Shown: one piece after another, positions 12,569 to 17,365 of the stretch
How the letters are laid out: each line of letters starts with the position of its first letter
How positions within the stretch are numbered: position 1 is the stretch's first letter
Assembly (NCBI GenBank): GCA_018366495.1
Contig: JAGZHZ010000040.1
Span: 1-17,365 of the forward strand
From: Clostridiales bacterium
Lineage (GTDB): Bacteria; Bacillota; Clostridia; Lachnospirales; Lachnospiraceae
Direction: 5' to 3'
Length of the DNA stretch: 17,365 nt
Translations under genes and position numbers: made by a program
Notes under the pieces: generated by a model
Databases searched by the model: none
Seen by the model: only the letters and a program-made list of their open reading frames with translations
What the model was told of the DNA's origin: nothing

Positions 12569-14623
12569 CTACATTCCTATCAAGGACAATAATGGCGCTA
12601 CGATCAAATCAATGATCTTAATGCCGACAAATGGAACGATAATTCCTCCCAGACCATAAATTCCCATGTTTCTCAGAAGAATTTTCTCTGCTTTCATCGG
12701 TTTATATTTGACACCTTTCATTGCAATAGGGATCAGTCCCGGAATGATAATTGCATTAAAGATAAGTGCAGACAAGATCGCACTTGCCGGTGTTGCCAGA
12801 TGCATGATATTTAAGATCTGCATCTGAGGCAGAACCATCGTAAACATTGCTGGAATAATTGCAAAATATTTTGCAATATCATTTGCGATACTGAATGTGG
12901 TCAGTGAACCTCTTGTGATCAGAAGCTGTTTTCCGATTTCTACGACTTCCAGAATCTTGGTAGGGTCTGAATCCAGATCCACCATGTTTGCGGCTTCTTT
13001 AGCTGCCTGCGTACCGGAGTTCATTGCCAGTCCGACATCCGCCTGTGCCAGCGCCGGGGCATCGTTTGTTCCATCTCCCGTCATAGCTACCAGTTTTCCT
13101 TCCGCCTGTTCTTTCTTGATCGCTTCAATCTTGTCCTCTGGTTTACACTCTGCAATAAATCCGTCCACACCTGCCTCTTTTGCAATTGTTGCGGCTGTCA
13201 GAGGGTTATCTCCTGTACACATAATCGTCTTGATTCCAATTTCACGCAGTCTTGCAAAACGTTCTACCAGACCCGGTTTTACCGTATCCTTTAAATAAAT
13301 AACACCTAAAATCTGATTGTTGACGCATACGGTAAGAGGTGTTCCTCCTAAATTGGATACTCTCGTTACAATCTCTTCCAGATCATCTGGTATGTTTCCG
13401 CCTTTTTCTTTTACATACGTTTTGATTGCTTCAGAAGCCCCTTTTCTGACGATTGTTCCATCTTTCAAGTCTACGCCGCTCATCTTTGTCTGTGCAGTAA
13501 ATTCGATAAAGGACATCTGGTTTGCCACACCGTCGTCTAAAACACATCCCATCTGGCGTCCCAGCTCGACAGTAGATTTCCCTTCCGGCGTCTCATCCAT
13601 CAGAGAACTCATCACACTGTAATCAATCAGATCTGTCTTTGTCACTCCTTTTACAGGATAAAATTCTGCTGCAAGACGGTTTCCATAAGTGATCGTTCCT
13701 GTCTTATCCAGAATCATTGTGTCCACATCACCGCACGTTTCCACTGCTTTTCCTGACAGCGCAATCACATTAAATCTTGTCACACGATCCATACCTGCAA
13801 TACCGATAGCGGAAAGCAATCCGCCAATCGTTGTAGGGATCAGACATACCGTCAATGCAATCGCCCAGGAAATCGGAATCTCAACTCCAAGATAAGATGC
13901 AAATGGATAAAGTGTCACAACTACAATTAAGAAAATCAAAGTCAGAACAATCAGCAGCGTATTCAGTGCAATCTCGTTTGGGGTCTTCTGTCTGGAAGCG
14001 CCTTCTACCAGAGAAATCATTTTATCCAGAAAAGAATGTCCTGGTTCTGCGACAATCTTAATTTTCAGCCAGTCTGATACTACTGTTGTTCCCCCTGTCA
14101 CAGATGAAAAGTCACCGCCGGATTCTCTCGTCACAGGAGCTGATTCACCAGTGATCGCTGATTCATCCACCGATGCGATTCCTTCGATGACCTCGCCATC
14201 GTTTGGAATCACTTCGCCCGCTTTTACTAAAACAATATCACCTTTCTTTAACTCGGAGGCGTTGATTGTTTTTTCGCTTCCATCGTCAAGAATTAATCTT
14301 GCTTTTGTATCCTGCTTTGTTTTTTTCAGTGAAGCGGCCTGTGCTTTGCCTCGGCCTTCTGCCACAGACTCTGCAAAATTCGCAAATAAAACAGTGATGA
14401 ACAAAATTGCCGCTACAATACCGTTGTAAATCCGATATTCTGCACCTCCCCCAAATAAAGTCGGGAAGAAGGTTAAAACCAGAGTGATAAAGAAACCAAT
14501 CTCGACAACAAACATGACCGGATTTTTCACCATGTACCGTGGACTCAATTTCTGAAATGAGCCGATAATGGATGATTTCAATATATCCTTTGTAACGAAT
14601 TTCGTATTTTTCTGCTTAGCCAT
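12569..14623 (-). CDS. kdpB: K+-transporting ATPase catalytic subunit B (KdpB)
   Basis: A 684-aa type IA P-type ATPase that hydrolyses ATP to drive K+ uptake through KdpA. The phosphorylated aspartate is D306 in DKTGT. TGES is at 158-161; S161 corresponds to the serine whose phosphorylation inhibits E. coli KdpB. TGDGTNDAPAL (515-525) is the hinge motif. NDIAKYFAI (581-589) supplies the membrane Asp582 and Lys585 known from coupling studies of the family. The length is normal. AGAAAGGAGA precedes the ATG, 26 bases after kdpA. Confidence 0.98.
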   Translation of the reverse strand: MAKQKNTKFVTKDILKSSIIGSFQKLSPRYMVKNPVMFVVEIGFFITLVLTFFPTLFGGGAEYRIYNGIVAAILFITVLFANFAESVAEGRGKAQAASLKKTKQDTKARLILDDGSEKTINASELKKGDIVLVKAGEVIPNDGEVIEGIASVDESAITGESAPVTRESGGDFSSVTGGTTVVSDWLKIKIVAEPGHSFLDKMISLVEGASRQKTPNEIALNTLLIVLTLIFLIVVVTLYPFASYLGVEIPISWAIALTVCLIPTTIGGLLSAIGIAGMDRVTRFNVIALSGKAVETCGDVDTMILDKTGTITYGNRLAAEFYPVKGVTKTDLIDYSVMSSLMDETPEGKSTVELGRQMGCVLDDGVANQMSFIEFTAQTKMSGVDLKDGTIVRKGASEAIKTYVKEKGGNIPDDLEEIVTRVSNLGGTPLTVCVNNQILGVIYLKDTVKPGLVERFARLREIGIKTIMCTGDNPLTAATIAKEAGVDGFIAECKPEDKIEAIKKEQAEGKLVAMTGDGTNDAPALAQADVGLAMNSGTQAAKEAANMVDLDSDPTKILEVVEIGKQLLITRGSLTTFSIANDIAKYFAIIPAMFTMVLPQMQILNIMHLATPASAILSALIFNAIIIPGLIPIAMKGVKYKPMKAEKILLRNMGIYGLGGIIVPFVGIKIIDLIVAPLLSLIGM

Positions 14624-14649
14624 TCCAATTCTCCTTTCTGCTTATTCCG

Positions 14650-16368
14650 TTACATCCACAGCGACAGATGTTCTGCAATCGGTCCAAGTGCCAATGCCGG
14701 GAAGAAAGTCAAAGCAGCAAAAATGTATACGATAAATACCAATATAATCATAAAGGTCACATTATCTGTTCTTAATGTACCGACAGATTCGTTTACTGGT
14801 TTTTTCTTCAGCATAGATCCGGCGATTGCCAGCTGTGCCACGATCGCAATGTATCGTCCAAAGAACATGGCCAGACCTGTGGTAATATTCCAGAACATAC
14901 TGTTATCTGCCAATCCCTCGAATCCAGAACCATTGTTTGCCGCAGATGAAGCATATTCATAGAGAACCTGAGATAAACCATGGAATTCCGGGTTCGTGAT
15001 CCCTGCAAGCCCTGCCTGAGCTGATACTGCCAGCGCTGAAAATCCTAAAATTAAAAGTGGATGAATCAAGATGACAATCGCCACCAGTTTCATTTCTTTT
15101 CCTTCGATTTTCTTATTTAAATATTCCGGCGTACGTCCTACCATCAAACCACAGATGAATACTGCCAGAATCACATACATGATCATATTCATCAGACCGA
15201 CGCCCTTGCCTCCAAAGACACAGTTCAGCATCATATGAAGCATTGGAACCATTCCGCCCAGCGGTGTCAGCGTATCGTGCATATTGTTGACGGTACCGGT
15301 TGTGAATGACGTCGTCACCGTCGTGAACAAAGAAGATTGATCGACACCAAATCGGACTTCTTTTCCTTCCATGCTTCCCATATCCTGATTAATACCCATA
15401 TCGGCAATCACAGGGTTTCCTGCTTTCTCTGCATTAAAGCAGATTGTAAGTCCGATTAAGAAGATAATTGCCATCGCTCCAAATACAACAGCTCCCTGTC
15501 TTCCAATGACTGGTCCGCTGATTCTGTTTTTCTTTGCGGCTTTTTCTTTCTTTTTATCATGGAGCATCAGCCCAAATGTCACAACGCACGCACCTGGAAG
15601 AATCATCATAGAAATCATCTCCACAATATTGGAAATCACTGTTGGATTTTCAAATGGCGTTGTGGAGTTTGCTCCAAAGAAACCTCCTCCGTTTGTTCCG
15701 AGGTGTTTAATTGATTCAAGAGCTGCCACAGGTCCCATCGCAATGTCCTGATATTTTCCTTCTATTGTCTGAACAGTAAAGTTGCTGTCCAATGTCTGCG
15801 GTGTTCCCTGACTGACTAAAATGAGTCCTACAATAAATGCTCCCGGTATCAAAATACGAGTCGTAATCCGAACCATATCTGAATAAAAGTTTCCTAATTT
15901 CTTTCCTGCCAGTCCCCGGCAAAATGCCATACATGCTGCATATCCGCTGGCTGCTGATGTAAACATCATAAAGATGATGACGCACATCTGGCTGGCATAA
16001 GAAAGACCGCTTTCTCCTGAGTAATGCTGCAGGTTTGTATTTGTCATAAAACTGATGATAGTATTAAAGCTTAAGCTTTCTTCCATCGCTCCGATTCCAT
16101 TTGGATTCAGAAAAAGTAATCCCTGAAGTCTTAAGATCAGATACCCAACCAGCACCATCACTCCATTAGCCATAAGTAAAGACATGGCATATTTTTTCCA
16201 GCTCATGTCTTCCCCTTTTATTCCGCAAATTCTATATACAAATTTATCAACCGGATTGAATACTGCATCCGCAAATGTTTTTTGATTCGTAGCAATGTGA
16301 TACATATATCTTCCTATTGGAATGACAAGAATCACAAAGATTGCCAGCGTAAGAACAATCTGTAACAT
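14650..16368 (-). CDS. kdpA: K+-transporting ATPase channel-like subunit A (KdpA)
   Basis: A 572-aa polytopic subunit that selects and conducts K+ and is related to the SKT family. Pore-loop regions are recognisable: TNTNLQHYSGESGLSY (109-124), HLGTNGGGFFGANS (222-235), TSFTTGTVNNMHDTLTPLGG (353-372) and YASSAANNGSGFEGL (472-486). The second loop holds the filter glycine corresponding to G232 of E. coli. AGGAGGAG directly before ATTATG gives a strong start. It follows kdpF by 35 bases. Confidence 0.98.
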   Translation of the reverse strand: MLQIVLTLAIFVILVIPIGRYMYHIATNQKTFADAVFNPVDKFVYRICGIKGEDMSWKKYAMSLLMANGVMVLVGYLILRLQGLLFLNPNGIGAMEESLSFNTIISFMTNTNLQHYSGESGLSYASQMCVIIFMMFTSAASGYAACMAFCRGLAGKKLGNFYSDMVRITTRILIPGAFIVGLILVSQGTPQTLDSNFTVQTIEGKYQDIAMGPVAALESIKHLGTNGGGFFGANSTTPFENPTVISNIVEMISMMILPGACVVTFGLMLHDKKKEKAAKKNRISGPVIGRQGAVVFGAMAIIFLIGLTICFNAEKAGNPVIADMGINQDMGSMEGKEVRFGVDQSSLFTTVTTSFTTGTVNNMHDTLTPLGGMVPMLHMMLNCVFGGKGVGLMNMIMYVILAVFICGLMVGRTPEYLNKKIEGKEMKLVAIVILIHPLLILGFSALAVSAQAGLAGITNPEFHGLSQVLYEYASSAANNGSGFEGLADNSMFWNITTGLAMFFGRYIAIVAQLAIAGSMLKKKPVNESVGTLRTDNVTFMIILVFIVYIFAALTFFPALALGPIAEHLSLWM

Positions 16369-16403
16369 AATTTCTCCTCCTGCTTTTTCCCTTCCTTAAT
16401 AAA

Positions 16404-16481
16404 TTATAATTTTTCCGGGTTTATCAGTGCGTATACCAAATAAGCTCCCAATGCCAATATAATCAATCCCAGCACAATCAT
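16404..16481 (-). CDS. kdpF: K+-transporting ATPase small subunit F (KdpF)
   Basis: A 25-aa single-span membrane peptide that stabilises KdpFABC. It begins MIVLGLIILALGAYLVYALI and ends with NPEKL, matching the KdpF pattern of a hydrophobic helix followed by YLVYALINPE. AGGAGGTAGACAGAA precedes the ATG. It lies immediately before kdpA, the family position, and 16 bases after the 33-aa microprotein gene. Confidence 0.93.
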   Translation of the reverse strand: MIVLGLIILALGAYLVYALINPEKL

Positions 16482-16497
16482 TTCTGTCTACCTCCTG

Positions 16498-16599
16498 TTA
16501 TCTTTCTTTTGGCTCAATTTGTTTTTCACAGAAGTCTGCAAATAATTTTACAAGACCAAAACTGCCTAACAGCACGGCTGCCATAATCACATCCATCAT
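16498..16599 (-). CDS. 33-aa single-span membrane microprotein of the kdp operon
   Basis: A short gene upstream of kdpF. The product begins MMDVIMAAVLLGSFGLVKLF and continues ADFCEKQIEPKER, so it has one hydrophobic helix (about 3-20) and a charged tail with a CEK motif. AAAGGAGGAAGGAACT gives a strong ribosome binding site before the ATG; a second ATG follows at once. Its stop overlaps the kdpF ribosome binding site region (TAACAGGAGG), so it is tightly coupled to kdpF. I recall small one-helix proteins with a CE(K/R) motif before kdpF in other bacteria, but I have no name or function for them. It is likely a Kdp accessory subunit or assembly peptide, by position only. Confidence 0.75.
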   Translation of the reverse strand: MMDVIMAAVLLGSFGLVKLFADFCEKQIEPKER

Positions 16600-16634
16600 A
16601 GTTCCTTCCTCCTTTGTATAAAGATTCTATCACT

Positions 16635-16692
16635 ATTATAATTAAAATGGGATTAACAGATATTGTCTGGCATTAAAATTACATTAATATAA
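16635..16692 (-). promoter_or_regulatory. kdp operon promoter with 11-bp direct repeat, candidate KdpE site
   Basis: On the minus strand TATAAT lies at 16635-16640, and the predicted start is about 30 bases before the microprotein gene. The -35 position reads ATATCT, far from consensus. Upstream, TTAATG occurs twice exactly 11 bases apart (complement of CATTAA at 16671-16676 and 16682-16687). A weak -35 with 11-bp repeats just upstream fits activation by an OmpR/PhoB-family regulator such as KdpE. The repeats start 6 bases after the stop of the 64-aa gene. Confidence 0.6.
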
Positions 16693-16698
16693 TTCGTT

Positions 16699-16893
16699 TC
16701 AGAGCCATCCGAATAAAAATGTGAACGGCATCACAACAGCAACGGTACTCAGCAGTACGAGTGAAAGAATCACAATCGGCATTCCCACAAACATTGCAAA
16801 AAAAGCTAAAAGCGGATGATGAAATGCAAATCCCTCTGCACTGCGGTCAAATTTTTCCTCTGCTTTATGAATTGATTTTAAAATAGCTGTCAT
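16699..16893 (-). CDS. 64-aa small membrane protein of unknown function
   Basis: I do not recognise this family. The N-terminal 25 residues are charged and probably amphipathic (MTAILKSIHKAEEKFDRSAE). Residues 27-64 are strongly hydrophobic, enough for one long or two short membrane helices, with prolines at 27, 39 and 56. AGAAGGAGGAG before AAAAATTATG is a strong ribosome binding site, which supports real translation. It lies upstream of the kdp promoter on the same strand and may be transcribed separately or read through into kdp. A potassium-related role is only guilt by association. Confidence 0.65.
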   Translation of the reverse strand: MTAILKSIHKAEEKFDRSAEGFAFHHPLLAFFAMFVGMPIVILSLVLLSTVAVVMPFTFLFGWL

Positions 16894-16917
16894 AATTTTT
16901 CTCCTCCTTCTACAATC

Positions 16918-16992
16918 TCTCGTGTTCGCTCGCCGCTACTTGGGAAATCGAGTTTTCTTTCTTTTCCTCCGGCTGCTTAAATGTTTCAGTCT
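16918..16992 (-). pseudogene. Fragment of 23S rRNA (domain I)
   Basis: Read on the minus strand, this stretch contains ACTGAAACATTTAAG, GAGGAAAAGAAAGAAAACTC, GATTTCCCAAGTAGCGGCG and AGCGAAC in order and with correct spacing. This is the conserved segment of bacterial 23S rRNA near nucleotides 200-280 (E. coli numbering, from memory). Flanking sequence does not continue as 23S rRNA. An open frame runs across it (86 codons from 17170, GTG start inside a terminator, no ribosome binding site), and its C-terminal sequence ENSISQVAASEHERL is simply translated rRNA. It is a decayed fragment, not a gene. Confidence 0.85.
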
Positions 16993-17151
16993 TTCTCTTT
17001 CTATTTCCCAGTAACCAGCCAGAGTCTTTTATCTTTTTTACCTCTATAACAGTAGCACACATTTTTTTAAGATAGGATAAAGGTTTATAACGTGCTATTA
17101 AAAGCAAATTAAAAAACATTCTTTCCGGATTTGCATCCATCATTTTCTGTA
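16993..17151. other. Intergenic stretch between 23S fragment and terminators
   Basis: No gene or conserved RNA is supported. On the minus strand TAGCAC near 17099 and GTGCTA near 17057 form a weak dyad, and TATAAA near 17087 could be part of a promoter for the 64-aa gene. Neither is convincing alone. I looked for a c-di-AMP (ydaO) riboswitch because of the potassium genes and did not recognise one. Confidence 0.3.
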
Positions 17152-17152
17152 C

Positions 17153-17194
17153 AAAAAAAAGCCTGCGCACTGATCACTCAGTACGCAGACTTTT
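17153..17194 (-). terminator. Second rho-independent terminator after tRNA-Asn
   Basis: On the minus strand AAAAGTCTGCGTACTGA pairs with TCAGTGCGCAGGCTTTT around GTGA, a 17-bp stem with two wobble pairs, followed by a run of eight T. It lies about 75 bases beyond the tRNA-Asn 3' end. Confidence 0.85.
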
Positions 17195-17219
17195 CAAGCT
17201 GAAAAATCAAGCTGAAAAA
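17194..17219. repeat. Tandem 13-bp duplication
   Basis: TCAAGCTGAAAAA occurs twice in direct tandem (17194-17206 and 17207-17219), between the two terminators. It is probably a replication-slippage duplication. Confidence 0.8.
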
Positions 17220-17230
17220 TGCGTAAAAGC

Positions 17231-17264
17231 AAAAAAAATCCGTAAATATAAATATTTACGGATT
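17231..17264 (-). terminator. First rho-independent terminator after tRNA-Asn
   Basis: On the minus strand AATCCGTAAATA pairs perfectly with TATTTACGGATT around a 4-base loop and is followed by a T-run from the complement of 17231-17238. It lies 6 bases after the tRNA-Asn 3' end. Confidence 0.92.
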
Positions 17265-17270
17265 ATCAAG

Positions 17271-17343
17271 CTCCCCCTGTTGGACTTGAACCAACGACAC
17301 TGCGGTTAACAGCCGCATGCTCTACCGACTGAGCTAAGGAGGA
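17271..17343 (-). tRNA. tRNA-Asn (anticodon GTT), copy 2
   Basis: The cloverleaf has the same anticodon GTT and discriminator G as copy 1 at 2400-2472, with one base change in the T loop (TTCAAGT instead of TTCGAGT). It is on the same strand and followed by two terminators. Its promoter lies beyond the right edge of the window. Confidence 0.95.
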
Positions 17344-17365
17344 TTATTCTCTCCTTTTTCTTGTA

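Noticed and set aside
12897..15751. Plus-strand frames opposite kdpB and kdpA
   Set aside because: These are shadows of strongly conserved coding sequence on the other strand.
16894..17152. Possible c-di-AMP (ydaO) riboswitch upstream of the kdp genes
   Set aside because: The conserved core of that riboswitch was not recognised in this region or in the 130-base gap before ktrB; a covariance search (Infernal against Rfam) would settle it.
16910..17170. Open frame of 86 codons on the minus strand
   Set aside because: It starts with GTG inside a terminator stem, has no ribosome binding site, and its C-terminal part is translated 23S rRNA sequence.
1..17365. CRISPR array or toxin-antitoxin, restriction or other defence genes
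   Set aside because: No regularly spaced repeats and no such protein families were seen in the window.

Overview
The window looks like a chromosomal segment of a low-to-moderate GC Gram-positive anaerobe, most likely a Clostridia member of the Lachnospiraceae type. I infer this from the strong AGGAGG-type ribosome binding sites, the AT-rich intergenic DNA, the KtrAB plus Kdp gene set, and a 23S rRNA fragment that reads like the Lachnospiraceae version as I remember it. No database was consulted.

Layout. (1) 1-2290: the integrase end of an integrative element whose body lies to the left, outside the window. It has an AT-rich control region, a small excisionase-type HTH protein and a tyrosine integrase, all on the plus strand, followed by a non-coding stretch with repeated CCACCTTA motifs. 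(2) 2292-2618: a minus-strand tRNA cluster, transcribed in the order Glu, broken Cys half-gene, Asn, intact Cys. It has a good promoter with phased A-tracts and a hairpin terminator. The intact tRNA-Cys 3' end faces the integrase, so it is a plausible attachment site. (3) 2787-4139: a MerR-family regulator and a divergent aldo/keto reductase. They share an intergenic region with a 19-bp-spacer MerR-type promoter and a perfect 17-bp dyad. (4) 4216-16893: a long potassium-homeostasis block, all on the minus strand. In transcription order it is a 64-aa membrane protein, a 33-aa membrane microprotein, kdpF, kdpA, kdpB, kdpC, a kinase-less KdpD paralogue, ktrB, ktrA, full-length kdpD and kdpE. (5) 16918-17343: a decayed 23S rRNA fragment, two tandem terminators and a second tRNA-Asn almost identical to the first.

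How it works together. KdpFABC is the high-affinity ATP-driven K+ pump and KtrAB the lower-affinity gated K+ channel/transporter. KdpD/KdpE is the sensor kinase and response regulator that normally controls kdp. Here the kinase pair is encoded with ktrBA rather than with kdpFABC, and kdpFABC carries a KdpD copy reduced to the sensor half (KdpD domain, USP, membrane segments, GAF-like region) without the histidine kinase. Tandem 11-bp repeats of the kind bound by OmpR/PhoB-family regulators lie upstream of both transcription units, which suggests joint control. The full-length KdpD keeps a near-perfect SXS-X20-FTAX(Y/F) c-di-AMP-binding signature in its USP domain, and the kinase-less paralogue has lost it.

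Most worth a second look: the kinase-less KdpD paralogue beside the full one, the unannotated 33-aa and 64-aa membrane proteins around the kdp promoter, the paired 11-bp repeat operators, the broken tRNA-Cys that shares a 14-bp anticodon-loop core with the intact one, an IS200/IS605-like right-end hairpin between ktrA and kdpD, and the 23S rRNA fragment that would otherwise be called a protein gene.
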